Source: Nicotiana tabacum (Eukaryota; Streptophyta; Magnoliopsida; Solanales; Solanaceae). Taken from it: 64,000 bases of DNA. The translations under genes were made by a program, and so were the position numbers. Location of the stretch: positions 44,401,348 to 44,465,347 of the forward strand of contig NC_134102.1 of the NCBI RefSeq assembly GCF_000715075.1, read 5' to 3'. The notes beneath the pieces were generated by a model. That model saw only the letters and a program-made list of their open reading frames with translations, made no database searches and was not told where the DNA came from. Below are positions 33,462 through 45,300 of this stretch, piece by piece (within the stretch, counting starts at the first letter, position 1; every line of letters starts with the position of its first letter).

Positions 33462-34016
33462 TGTGGGGCTCATATCGAAGAAAAACAAAAAAGAAATGAA
33501 GAAAAATGGGATGGGAGGTGCCTAACTTTGTGGACAACTTTGTTGAAGAAAAATAGGATAGCTGTCTAACTTTGTTGATAACTTTGTTGAAGAAAATGAG
33601 AGGTGCTTAACTTTGTTGAAAATTTATAGGACTAAATCAACAACAAGACATCTTCTTTGTAGTAGTTGGATGGCATCTCTTACTATAAATAGAGGCCTCC
33701 GTTCTTCATTTCAATTACACCAAAATAAGAGAGAAGCAATAGAAGTTAGAAAGAGTAATCCACAGATTGTAGTCTGTGAGATAAATAGTGAGTGTGAGTA
33801 ATATTGTAGTGAGGTGTTTTAAATAAAGAGTGTTATTTATTTCAAAATTGTAGTAGTCTCTTGACACTACTAAGTTGTAATATTATAGTGGTTATATTGC
33901 TCCGTTCGGGTATTGTATTTTACCCATTAAAAGGGTTGTTGTCGTTGTTACTCTCTTCTGTTATTATTATTTACCGTGGATATTATTTCTGTACGGGATT
34001 ATTATTTTTCCCGACA
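33462..34016 (+). repeat. 3' LTR of the copia element
   Basis: 555 bp, TGTGGGGCTC to CCCGACA; close match to 28824-29367, with a small duplication of the AACTTTGTTGA words accounting for the extra bases. Confidence 0.93.
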
Positions 34017-34238
34017 GCACGGCAAGCTAGCAACTCATCCCTTAAATGTGAAACCCTTTCTCTCAGATCCTATTTGACCAATGAATCGGCGTGACTCCAC
34101 CTGTCTGCAAACAAAGCAAATACCTGAAGCTCGTGCAGTCGTGTAACATTATGAATGTTTTCTACAATTTTCAGAAAATCTCTAGAGAATTACTTCCGTC
34201 TGGAAAGCATCCGAGATTCTCCATACCCTCTTCATCAT
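34017..34238 (-). pseudogene. PPR gene fragment, exon 1 with possible start codon
   Basis: On the minus strand ATG ATG at 34238-34233 opens MMKRVWRISDAFQTEV, then stops. After an apparent one-base frameshift near 34105 the reading is ADRWSHADSLVK, a stop, and DLRERVSHLRDELLACR. This last part joins DTDKIERILTDRG at 28823 in frame if one copy of the copia target repeat is removed. It looks like the N-terminal transit and lead-in region of a PPR protein, which would be organelle-targeted (inference). It carries three stops at least. Confidence 0.5.
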
Positions 34239-35278
34239 TGACAGCAAGGTAAAGTGGTATCCTAATTTACATATAAATACAACAGTGTCAGCCAACTTGA
34301 TGTTTTCAAATGGTTAAATCAGTTCATTCAGCAGCTTAGATAACAACCTCCATAACATTAAAATCAAAATCCAAATTCCAAAATTTCAAAAGCAATTTTC
34401 TATCCAACATTTTCAAAACTCACAAAAAAAAAAAATATCCTCTATCCAAGCAAAACTATTTGAAAGCCCAAAAATCTAGAAAATAAATGAAACCGAAGAT
34501 CATATGACATATAGAGTATTGAATGCTATCGTCTTTTATGGTCCACAGAGAATACTAACAAATCTCACATGACATCATATACAATTAAGATTCGCCATAC
34601 CCATTTATCAATGCGACGTTTTCAAGGGTTTATCGAGTGCAAATGTTTTGTTTAGCAAAAAGAATTCCAAAATAACTAACTCAATAAAATATTTCAAGAA
34701 TTTTTCTGCATTTATTTTATATCCAGACAAAACAACAAATTAAACCCCACAAACAAACCCCAAACAGCAGGTAATGATTTTTTTTTTTTACAAGCAACAG
34801 ATACAAGAGAATCCGAGGATAGGAGGGGGAAAGAGGGTTAAGCGTACAAGTGGATTTCGTAGGAGTTCCATCAGTCAGTTCGGTTAGGTTTTAGAAAATT
34901 TGATTTGGTATTTCCAGTTTTCGGTTTCTACAAAACTCAAACTGAAATCAAACCAAATTAAATTTGGGCATCTCGAAACCAAATGCCTTGCACCGCAGCT
35001 AATCCCAACAATATGAATGCTAAAAATTTGAAGGAATTTTCTCAACCAACTTATCTTTAAAAAAATGTTCTCAACCAACTTATCCTTAAAAAGAAAAAAG
35101 GAATGTTCTTTTTATAGGTAACGTAAGAGTGTTTTGATGTAAAAACAGCATTAGGAAATACTGGACAGTGTATGTAAAGAACTTAGAAAGTTACTGATGG
35201 AATCCGGCTCTTAATACATTTGTTGTAGTCCCGTTGCACCAAAAACTTAGCAAAGAAAAACATTTAGTAAAGCACGGG
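34239..35278. other. Upstream region of the PPR pseudogene, no gene seen
   Basis: AT-rich sequence that may hold the former promoter and 5' UTR. A block at about 34876-34960 is rich in CGGTTT/AAACCG and CAAACC words like those in some hAT-type MITEs, but I found no clear inverted ends. No convincing ORF. Confidence 0.5.
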
Positions 35279-35287
35279 AAAATATTA
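35279..35287. repeat. 9-bp target-site duplication of the MULE (left)
   Basis: AAAATATTA here; GAAATATTA at 51213-51221 on the other side; eight of nine bases agree. Confidence 0.8.
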
Positions 35288-35390
35288 GGCAAAATGGTTT
35301 CCTCGCCACTTAAACTTGCACCCAATTATCAATCCGGTAAACAAACTTATAATTTTCCCATTTGAATACCTTAACTTGACGTAATAAATA
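35288..35390 (+). repeat. Left terminal inverted repeat of the MULE
   Basis: GGCAAAATGGTTTCC... aligns, reverse-complemented, with 51110-51212, including CCACTTAAACTTGCACCCAA and CAAGTTAAGG blocks. It is cut at 35390 by the Tekay LTR; the continuation CTAATAAAA is found at 50238. Confidence 0.88.
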
Positions 35391-36131
35391 TTTCACGATC
35401 CCAAATTCCCTCTGAAGGATGTCGTGATGGCACCTAATCTCTACGACAAGGTAAGCCTAACAAATAGCAACCCCTGAACAAATATGTAAATACAAGATAC
35501 TGAAAGCGACTAAATAATGCATAAAACCCGTCTGTGAGTAGAATCTCAGCAATTCACACACTAAAACCGGTGGAACTGAGTCATAAGCTCTATAGAATGC
35601 TACTAGAGTGCTACTATATCACTATCCGAAAATGATATACAACAGTAATAAAAATAAGGGAAGGTGACTCCGAGGCCTGTGGACGCCGAGCAGGAATACC
35701 TTGAAGTCTCCGGTAAAAGCATCTAACAAGACTCTCTATCTATCGGCACGAGCAGACGTACCTGGATCTGCATAAAAAAAGTGTAGAAGAATAGTATCAG
35801 TACATCACAACGGTACCCAGTAAGTATCAGCCTAACCTTAGTAGAGTAGTGACAAGGCCAGGTCAAGATACCTACTAGAATATGAAATAGACAGTATAAA
35901 GTGAAATACAGATATAAAATGGGAAGTAAGAAAGCAACTGATACGGAACAAGATGATAGCATGATCTAAAATCGGGAAAATCAACAGTAGAAATAGCGTG
36001 AAAGAAACAACTAAAGTTATACAAAGATCATGTACGGACTACAACTACTAGAATGATAACGAATGGAGCAACAAGAAATATTTCTTCCACGACACTTTGC
36101 AATATGAAATAATAATAGCAAGAAACACAAT

Positions 36132-36215
36132 GAGGTACCGCCTCGTGTATAATGAAATCAAACTGAGGTACCGCCTCGTATAATCAAGAATAACAACTGA
36201 GGTACCTCCTCGTAT
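36132..36215. repeat. Tandem GAGGTACCGCCTC repeat in the Tekay LTR
   Basis: Three units of 33-34 bp; the core is nearly palindromic (GAGG...CCTC). Repeated at 47694-47775 in the right LTR, and once in the other Tekay family as CCACGAGGTACCGAACCTC. Confidence 0.75.
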
Positions 36216-38103
36216 TCACATTTCTCAATTTCTATCATAATCCTTCCTTATACCTCCGCGTGAGCCTCTTAGATTTAAAAATAGGTTTTGAAAATAGTCT
36301 TCCTGAAATAGCTACACGCACTTTAGCCCACCTTATGACGCCGCTTGGCTTCACGTAGTTCCCTTACAAGCAACACGCACATAAGTCCCACCTTATACCG
36401 CCGCATGCACATCAACCCAAGCCTTATACTGCCGCATGCGCATCAACATCATATCACAATAACAACATCACACCCCAAGTTCCCACATATCACAGCATGT
36501 CAACAATAATAATAGCAATGTTTCCACAACAATAGCCCATGGCTCCAACACAACGTATACGAGAATATCAACAACAATAATGGAAGAAAAATGCTCAATA
36601 GGATAGATGTTTCAACAATAACCAACGTCATCTCAACGTATTAACAACTTTCACAACCTCAACATCAAATAACTCAACAATGGAAAAAACAACGTGTAAC
36701 CGTAATATTAGATAAGACTAACTCACAATAAAGGAAACAATCTTCAATAATGAGTATCAAATATAGAAATCAACAAATAAAAGGGCAACATGAATAATTA
36801 ATTCAATAATGATAATTAACAATGAATAGATAATATGTGACAATAAAGGGGCAATATGTTCAACTAAAGCATGTGAGAAATTTAGCAAGTAAGATGTAGG
36901 ACAATTACTAAACAATTCAACTAAAGTATTTAAGGATAGTCTAACACAATTAAGGATGGTTTAGCTATGAGAATCAAGAACATAATATGGCATTTCAATT
37001 AAAGCATGGAAATAGTCTAAGTAGCCTAAATCGGTTTGCGTACATGGATTTCACTTAGCACAATTGAATCAAACAATACCAATCCTAAGGGGTAGCTCCC
37101 CCACACGAAGTTAGGCAAGACACTTACCTCAATTAGGCCAATTCAATACTCAAAAATAACCTTTTCTTTACAATCCACCTCCACGAGGCTCAAATCTAAC
37201 CAAATCGACTCAATAACATCAAATAATGCTAGGAAATTCAATTGCAGTAGATAAAGTTAAGATTTCTACACTTTTTTCAAAAAGTCAACAAAAGTCAACC
37301 CGAGCCTCGTAGGGTCAAAACCCATGTCCAATGGTAGATTCTGTCTACCCATGACCCCACGAGTTCATGTCACGACCCAAAATCCAATTAGTCGTGATGG
37401 AACCTAACCCAACCTGCTAGGTAAGCCAATTTAACAATAATCCAATTTCAAATCAGAATTACTGAGAAAACAATGATGAAATAATTGAACTTTTATACAA
37501 CAACCCAAGGACTAGTAGTACCAATCATAAGCTCCTAAGGTTTAGAGTTCTAGAAAAAAAAACTGAACTGAAATAATTACCACATATGTTTGGATTGTAC
37601 ATGAATAGTATTCAAAACTAAAGCTACCAAGGACAAGTGATAGCCATAACTGGAACGCGGGTTCATCTTCAATGCCAGCTCCCACCATAAACAACAACAA
37701 CACTCCAAGATATGCACGCAAGGTGCAGAAGTGTAGTATGAGTACAACCGACCCCATGTACTCAACACATATCCTAAGTAACCTCGGCGAGGTAAACGAA
37801 GCAAGAACGATAGATGATACTCACTAACACCTGTGCAGTTCATAATTTCAACAAGTATAGAATAGATACATGATCAAAACAGGAGATCTTAGGTAAAACC
37901 ACTTTGATGCTCACAATTCTTTGTTTTAAATTGTTCTGCTCGGTCAACAATCCATCATATAAGGAAGATATGCAAGTAAAATCAAGTAAACAGTCGAGGA
38001 ACTTTCAAGTAAAGATGAAATACAATAACCAAATATCAATCCGTTGCGGCGCGCAACCCGATCCAATAACGGTAACCAACTCTCCCAGAGCTCACAATCA
38101 ACC

Positions 38104-38430
38104 GCACGGACAACTCACGTACTGCACGGATAACTCACATGCTATAGTATCAAAATCTGGATCCGCACGGACAACTTACATGCTGCTCGGACAACTCACG
38201 TGCTATAGTATCAATATCTGGATCCACACGGACAACTTGCGTGCTATTGTATCAATATCTGGATCTGCACGGATAACTCACGTGCTATAGTATCAATATC
38301 TGGATGCGCACAGACAACTCACGTGTTGCACAGACAACTCACGTGCTGCACAGACAACTCACGTGCTATAATATCAATCTACATGGATAATAGTCTCAAT
38401 ATCTGGATCCGCACGGACAACTCACGTGTT
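38104..38430. repeat. Compound tandem repeats in the solo LTR
   Basis: Units of about 20 bp (GCACGGACAACTCACGTGCT) alternate with about 30 bp of TATAGTATCAATATCTGGATC. CACGTG words, which match a plant G-box core, recur in many units. Confidence 0.85.
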
Positions 38431-39439
38431 AATATCACAATCCGCTCGGCGTGGTCACATACATCCAGTCCAAATCATATCTCATAGAAGCAAGTCTACA
38501 AGAACATATGTACATGACAGATAAATATCAGATTTCATGCTCCTGGACTGGTATAATTACATGCTAAAGTGTAGGCATGTGCAATGTGTGCTATCACAGC
38601 TCAAATCGGCAAATTTTATCACAGAAATAACAATTACCAAGTCTTATTCAGGGATTTAGCCTATTCGTAACCTCAAACATGGCTCAAATAGTTCACAACA
38701 ATGATACAAATATGAGAAACATTGTAGCTTAAAGCTTAACAGTCAACTCTAGGCATATCATAGCCTAAGCACTACCCCGAGCATGGATAAATACCCCGGT
38801 GCTCGCACATGGGTTTAACTCCACACATATGTGCACCTGTAGCACGTAGCTATCACAAATAATTCAAGCAACCAGTGCCTCAACCAAGTTTAGATAGGAT
38901 TCTTACCTCAAACAAGCCAAGTCAAATACCGAGCAAGCCAAACGACACTCTAAAAATTCCATCCCGCGCGTATCTACCTTCGAACGGCTCTAAACTACCA
39001 AAAGCAACTCAAAAATATCAAATAATTCTTAAGGAAACAATCCCAAATAATAAAGGTCAAATCTTTACACTTTTACTCAAAGTCAACCAAAACGTCAAAC
39101 CCGTGCCCGCACCTCGAACCCTGACAAAAATTACAAAATCCGACAACCCATTCAATTACGAGTCCAACCATACTAATTTCACTCAGAGCCGACTCTGAAT
39201 CGATGTCCAAAACTCAAAAATTCACTTTATAAAATTTTATACAAAAACTCCCAATTTCTCTTTGAAATTATCAATCAAATGCCAAAAATGAAGATGGAAT
39301 CAAGGAATAAAATCAATACCGAGTATAAAATACTTACCCGAATCAATGTGGTAAACATCGCCTCAATCCGAGCTCCATAGCTCAAAATATGTTAAAATGA
39401 ACTCAAAATCCTGCAATTTGATGTTTAAATGCACTACCA

Positions 39440-39860
39440 GGGGTCCCTCTTTGTGATTGTGGTCCCTAACATCACTATCGCGATTCAAAAATTATTCCAG
39501 CTCAATTTTTACCCTTCGCAATCGCAAACATTTCCCCGCGACTGCAATGAGGAAATTCCAACAAGCTTGCCCAACTCTTCCAGATAGCCTCTATTTTAAT
39601 GGCTATAACTTTTGTACAAAACTTCAAATAATAAACGGTTTAATTTTCTAAAAACTAGACACAAAGTACTATAACTTATTTTTTGGATTATCTCCAAATT
39701 CCTTATAAATTGCATGATAGAAGCTTCCAAAGTCGGGTTAGTGACAAAAGAATTTTCTTCTTCGCGAACACAAAGAACTCTCCGTGAACGCGATTCATAA
39801 GTGCCCTTTTTCCATTTTACTCATCGCGAACGCAACCCAAAGTCAGCGATCGTGATGCAC
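39440..39860. repeat. CGC/GCG-rich repeat cluster in the solo LTR
   Basis: Words such as CTATCGCGATTC, TCGCAATCGCAAAC, CGCGAACACAAAG and TCGCGAACGCAAC recur. The position matches the GC-rich clusters of the other LTR families. Confidence 0.6.
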
Positions 39861-40854
39861 ACTACTGTAGCAAAAATCAACAACTAAAAATGGCTTAGAA
39901 ATGGTTTGAAACTACCACGAAACTCACTCGAGCCCCTCGGGACCCCGTCCGAACATACCAACAAGTCTCAAAACATATTACGGACCTTACCGAGGACTCA
40001 AATCACACATATTAACATCAAAACCACGAATCGTCGATCAAGATCAATCTCTTAAGTTCATAAACTTCAAACTTCGAACCAAGCATCCGATTCAAGCCTA
40101 ACCAATTCGGAATGAACCCAAATTTTGCATACAAGTTCCAAATGACATAACGAACCTATTCCAACTTTCGAAACAACAATTCGAACCCGATATCATCAAA
40201 GTCAACTCTCGGTCAAACTTATGAACATTCCAAACCTTCAAATTTCCAACTTTAGCCAATTAGTGCCGAAATCTTCTAGAAATATTCAAATGCAAATCTG
40301 GGCATACACCCAAGTCCAAAATAACCATCCGGACCTAACGGAACCATAAAAATCCGATCCGAGATCAAATACTCTAAAGTCAAACTTGGTCAACTCTTCC
40401 AACCTAAAGCTTCAAACATGAAATTCATTCTTCCAAATTAATTCCGAATCATCCGAACACCAAAACCGACAATACACACAAGTCATAATACATCATACAG
40501 AGATACTCATGCCCTCAAACCACCGAGCAAAGTACAAATACTCAAAATGACTGGTCGGGTCGTTAAAGTTCATATATGTGATTAGTTTCAAAATCCGAGT
40601 TCAAATAGACTCTCAAAACTCAATTTCTTATTTTTCAAAAACTTGACAAAGTTTCATAAATTTCTACTTTGATTCACATGATTTTGATGTTAAAATCTAA
40701 GATAAGTTGATGGAATATGATTAGAAATAGATTAGGATCACTTACCCAAGATTTGTAGGTGAAATTTCCTTCTCCAAGTCATCTCCTACCGAGTCTAGGG
40801 TTCAAAAATAAGAGAATGATCTCAAACATCCCGTCCCTCAGCTATTTGTCCAGT

Positions 40855-41120
40855 CGCGGATGTCGCATTTGCGACTTGGAAAACCCCCCAAATGTGAAGA
40901 ATCTCTCAAAAATGCGAAGATCTTCCCATCTCTGCTACCATCGCAATTGCGATGAATAGATCGCAATTACAAACTTTGGACATCATTAACAATTGCGACA
41001 AAATGGATCGCAAATGCGAAATGACCCCTTCCCAGCCTTTTTCGCAAATGCGAACAATGGGTTTGCAAATTCGAACACAGCAGGCTTGGCATGACTTCGC
41101 AAATGCGAACCAAAATCTAG
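40855..41120. repeat. TCGCAAATGCGA-type repeat cluster in the Tekay left LTR
   Basis: Alternating TCGCAATTGCGA, CGCAAATGCGAA and GTCGCATTTGCGAC palindrome-like words. The same cluster is at 49255-49525. Confidence 0.75.
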
Positions 41121-41831
41121 CAAATACGAGATCAGAGGCTTGGAGAAAAAAACCAGCAAACTTCAATCATATCAACACTCCGCTAAGCATTCGAAACTCA
41201 CATGAGCCCTCGTAGCTCCAAACCAAACATTCACACAAGTTTAAAAACATCATACAAACTCGCTCGCGCGATCAAAACACAAAAATAACATCTGAAAATA
41301 CGAATTGAACTCTAAAACGCAAGATTTTCAAAGAGAATTTCTAAAATTACAACTACGAGTCCAATTCCTATCAATTCAACTCCGAATGACGCCAAATTTT
41401 GCAGACAATTTCTAAATGCCATAACGGACCTATTTGAAGTCCCAAGACCAATTTTCGAGCTCAATAGCTAAAAGTTAACATACGGTCAAAATTTTCAATG
41501 TAAAATTGCCAAATTCTGGCAAATCAAGACAAATCAACCTACAAACTTCCAAATTCAATTTTGGGTATACGACCAAGTTTGAAATCACGATACAAATCTA
41601 TCAAAGTCATAGAAACAAAGTTCCAGGGCCGTTTTCACATAAGTCAAAGTTTTATCAACATTTTTAAATTAAAGCTTCTAAGTCTAGAATCAAGGGTCCA
41701 AATGAACCCGAAAGCCTTTCGGAAGGAAACTAATTAACGTCGCAAGTCATAAAAGCATAAACTCACATATGTGAAGCAATAAAAGGGTTAACGGGGCACA
41801 ATTACACAAAACGACTGATCGCGTCGTTACA

Positions 41832-41848
41832 TTCTCCCCCTCTTAAAA
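41832..41848 (-). other. Polypurine tract of the Tekay element
   Basis: The minus strand reads TTTTAAGAGGGGGAGAA directly before the 3' LTR. Confidence 0.85.
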
Positions 41849-41858
41849 CAAACGCTCA

Positions 41859-43300
41859 TTATCGGACGTGCATAAGGACATACATGAAGTGGTGAATAGA
41901 TGAGAATAACGACTCTGCATGTCGTGCTCGGTCTCCCAGGTCGCATCCTCGATTGGATGACCCCCTCCATTGAACTTTCACTAAAGCAATATCCTTTGAC
42001 CTCAACTTCCAGACTTGCCGGTCCAAGATGGCCACCGTCTCCTCAACATAAGACAAGTCCTTCTCCAATTGGACTGAGCTAAAATCTAACACATGAGACG
42101 GATAACCATGATACTTCCGGAGCATAGTAACATGGAATACTGGATGAACTGCAACTAGACTAAGTGGCAGTGCAAGCTTGTAGGCAACCTCTCCAATCCT
42201 CTCAATAATCTCAAAAGGTCGGATATACCTAGGGCTCAACTTGCCCTTCTTCTCGAACCTCATAACACCCTTCATGGGCGAAACCCGGAGTAAGACCCGC
42301 TCCCGAACCATGAATGCAACGTCGCGAACCCTCCGATCCGCATAACTCATCTGTCTAGATTGGGCTGTGTGAAACTGATCTTGAATCAATTTAACCTTTT
42401 CCAAAGCATCATGAATCAAGCCTGTACCCAATAGCATCGCCTCGCCCGACTCAAACCAACCTACTGGAGATCGATACTGCCTCTCATATAAGGCCTAATA
42501 CAAAGACATCTGAATGCTCGACAGGTAGCTATTGTTGTAGACAAACTCCGTAAGCAGCACAAACTGATCCCAAGAACCCCCAAACTCCATCACACATGAA
42601 CGAAGCATATCCTCCAATATCTGAATAGTGCGCTCAAACTGTCCGTCCGTCTGAGGGTGAAATGATGTATTTAACATAACCTGCATGCCTAACTCACACT
42701 ATACAGCCCTCAAGAATCACGATGTAAACTGAGTACCCCGGTCAGAGATGATGGATACCGGCAAGCCATGAAGTCTGACAATCGCGCAAATATAGAATTG
42801 AGCTCGTTGCTCTAAAGAATACGTAGTCACTACTGGAATGAAATAGGCCGACTTGGTCAACCTATCCACAATTATCCATATTGCATCGAACTTCCTCTAA
42901 GTCCGTGGGAGCCTAACAACAAAATCCATAGTAACTCGCTCCCATTACCACTCTGGAATCTCTAGCCTCTAAATCAATCCACCTGGCCGCTGATGCTCAT
43001 ACTTCACCTGTTGACAATTTAGGCACCGAGCTACATACTCCACTATGTCCTTCTTTATTCTCCTCCACCAATAGTGTTGCCTCAAGTCCTGATACATCTT
43101 GGCGGCACACGGATGAATGGAGTACCGTGAACCGTGAGCCTCTTGGAGAATCAACTCATGCAAACCATCTACATTTGGCACACATAGCTTGCCCTACATC
43201 TGTAACACACTGTCATCCCAAATAGTGAACTCCTTGGCATCACCGTGCTGAACTGTGTCCTTGAGGACAAGCAAATGGGGGTCGTCATACTGACGCTCTC
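41859..43300 (-). pseudogene. Integrase with chromodomain of the Tekay element
   Basis: Zinc finger at 42969-43181 (HGSRYSIHP, CLNCQQVKYEHQRPGG). First Asp in TMDFVVRLPR near 42930; second in SDRGTQFTS, followed by a stop, near 42750; Glu in HPQTDGQFERTIQ. The C-terminal part at 41859-42437 has KGKLSPRYIRPFEIIERIGE, VHPVFHVTMLRKYH and the chromodomain start VAILDRQVWKLRSK...VKVQWR. A frameshift after VQWR and several stops make it defective. In this lineage the chromodomain is thought to guide insertion into heterochromatin. Confidence 0.87.
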
Positions 43301-43870
43301 TGATACGATCATAAAGAGAGGACCGAGAAACCGCACAAGCCAAAACTCAACTCGGCTCCTAAATATAACAATCTAACAAACTGGTTGGCTAAGGCCGGAA
43401 CCTCCAATGCTAATGGCCTTTCTGCTACCGGTAGATATGCTAGACTACACAAACTCTCCGCGTTTCGACTCAAGGCATCGGCCACCACATTAGCCTTTTC
43501 GGGATGATATAGAATAGTGATATCATAGTCCTTAAGCAATTCTAGCCATCTCCGCTGCTGGAAGTTAAGCTCCTTATGTTTCAACACTTGTTGTAGACAC
43601 CGGTGGTTGGTAAAGACCTCACAAGGAACACCAGACAAATAGTGCAGCCAGATCTTCAATGCATGAACAATGGTTGCCAACTCCAAATTGTGGACTGGAT
43701 AATTCTTCTCATGAGTCTTCAACTGTCGAGATGCTTAGGCAATCACCCTACCGTCTTGCATCGACACCGCGCCAAGGCCAACACGTGATGCATCACAATA
43801 CACAGTAAAAGTCCCCGAGCTCGTAGGCAATACTAATACTGAGTTGTGGTCAAAGCAGCCTTGAGATTTT
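43301..43870 (-). pseudogene. RNase H of the Tekay element
   Basis: 43309-43722 reads [21 protein letters not shown] (Glu), [20 protein letters not shown], where the usual TDHKSLxY Asp is Asn, [16 protein letters not shown], and NVVADALSR (Asp). The upstream part with the first Asp (43723-43870) is interrupted by a stop. Loss of the TDH Asp would disable it. Confidence 0.85.
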
Positions 43871-44760
43871 GAAAGATCTCCTCACACTCCTCGGTCCACC
43901 TGAGTAGAGCACCCTTCTGGGTCAATCTAGTCTTAGGTTCAACAATAGATGAGAAACCCTCTAGAATCGATGATAATACCTCGCCAAACCAAGAAAACTC
44001 TGAATCTCAATATTTGAAGACGTTCTAGACCAATTCTGCACTGCTTCAATCTTCTTTGGATCTACCTTGATCCCCTCACTCGACACCACATGACCCAAAA
44101 ATGCCACTGAATCGAGCCAAAATTCGCACTTTGAGAACTGTGCATATAACGTCTTCTCTCTCTCAAGGTCTAGAGCACAATCTTCAAGTGCTGCTCCTGA
44201 TCTTCCCGACTATGGGAGTACATCAAGATGTCGTCAATAAACACAATGAAGAATAAATCAAGGTAAGGCTGGAATACTCTATCCGTCAGGTTCATCAATG
44301 TTGCTAGGACGTTGGTCAGCCCGAAAGACATCACGAGGAACTCGTAGTGACCATACCGAGTCCTAAAGGCAGTCTTCAGAATATCCGGATCCCGAATCTT
44401 CAACTAATGATAACTTGACCGCAAATCACTCTTGGAGAACACTCTGGCACCCTGTAGCTGATCAAATAGGTCATCAATGCGTGGTAATGGATACCTGTTC
44501 TTCACCGTAACATTGTTCAACTGACGATAATTAACACATATGTGCATAGATCCATCCTTCTTCTTCATAAACAATATCGGAGCACCCCACAACGACATGC
44601 TAGGCCGAATGAATCCCTTATCAAGAAACTACTGTAACTGCTCCTTTAACTCCTTCAACTCTGCTGGGGCCATATGATATGGTATAACAGAAATGGGCTG
44701 AGTGTCCGGTAATAAATCAATACCGAAATCAATATCTCTGTCGGGCGGCATGCGTGGATG
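43871..44760 (-). pseudogene. Reverse transcriptase of the Tekay element
   Basis: 44404-44598 carries [20 protein letters not shown] and [10 protein letters not shown] with the first Asp, then a stop. 44170-44403 continues with [20 protein letters not shown] and [10 protein letters not shown] with the catalytic pair. The thumb and connection parts further left are in other frames. The two ORFs are the same frame split by one TAG at 44401-44403. Confidence 0.87.
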
Positions 44761-45300
44761 ATCTGGAAAGTCTCTCACTACTGGAAGTAACTCAACAGTA
44801 GGAGTATCAGCACTGACTCACAAAGGCTAGATAAGCATTACACCCCTTCTCAACCATCCACTGAGCCTTTAGAAATGATATAACCCTGGTAGGCATATAA
44901 TCTAATGCACCCCTCCACTCTAACCTCGGTAAACCTGGCATAGCCAACGTCACAGTCTTAGCGTGACAATCAAGAATAGCATGATAGGGCGACAACCAAT
45001 CCATGCTCAAGATAACATCAAATTCTACCATATTAAATAACAACATATCAACTCTAGTCTCAAAACCACCAAGAACAACTAAACACGACCGATACACATG
45101 GTCAACAACAATGGAATCTCCCACAGGTGTAGACACATAAACATGAGAACTCAAGGAATTATGGGATATACCTAAATATGGAGCAAATTAAGATGATACA
45201 TAGGAATACGTGGAGCCTAGATCAAATAAGACTGATGCATCTCTAAGACAGACCAGAACAATACCTGTAATGACTGAGTTTGAAGCAACTGCCTCTATCC
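44761..45300 (-). pseudogene. Protease of the Tekay element
   Basis: A DLGSTYSYV-like active site is readable near 45190-45240 on the minus strand, interrupted by a stop before the longer ORF 44807-45154. That ORF has the second half of the retropepsin (VDMLLFNMVEFDVILSMDWL, YHAILDCHAKTV). The Asp is present. Confidence 0.8.

Larger units (their letters stand above)
28824..34016 (+). mobile_element. Tork-like Ty1/copia retrotransposon
   Basis: 5' LTR 28824-29367, primer site, gag-protease-integrase-RT-RNase H in copia order, purine tract, 3' LTR 33462-34016. The domain order and YVDD RT define Ty1/copia; Tork lineage is inferred from gag and integrase style. Frameshifts and stops break the single polyprotein. 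Target repeat: GTCAC (28819-28823) on the left and GCAC (34017-34020) on the right, which would be the same repeat with one base lost. Joining across it restores a PPR reading frame. Confidence 0.92.
37363..40572. mobile_element. Solo LTR (3.2 kb) with GTTCA target duplication
   Basis: A TGTCACGACCC...GGTCGTTAAA sequence of 3200 bp (37368-40567) is flanked by GTTCA at 37363-37367 and 40568-40572. The paralogous right LTR has the unoccupied site at about 48971, CACGAGTTCATATATGTG, which confirms the ends. There is no internal region or primer site, so this is an LTR left by recombination of a fourth TGTYACGACCC family. Confidence 0.93.
35391..41831 (-). repeat. 3' LTR of the Tekay element, with nested solo LTR
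   Basis: Starts TTTCACGATCCC (decayed TGTTACGACCCC) and ends GTCGTTACA. Collinear with 46959-50232 except for the 3205 bases of solo LTR plus target repeat at 37368-40572. It has a three-unit 33-bp repeat with a GAGGTACCGCCTC core at 36132-36215. Confidence 0.9.

Noticed and set aside
34876..34960. CGGTTT/AAACCG-rich block as a hAT-type MITE
   Set aside because: The word style is suggestive, but no inverted ends with an 8-bp duplication were found, so it is not listed as an element.
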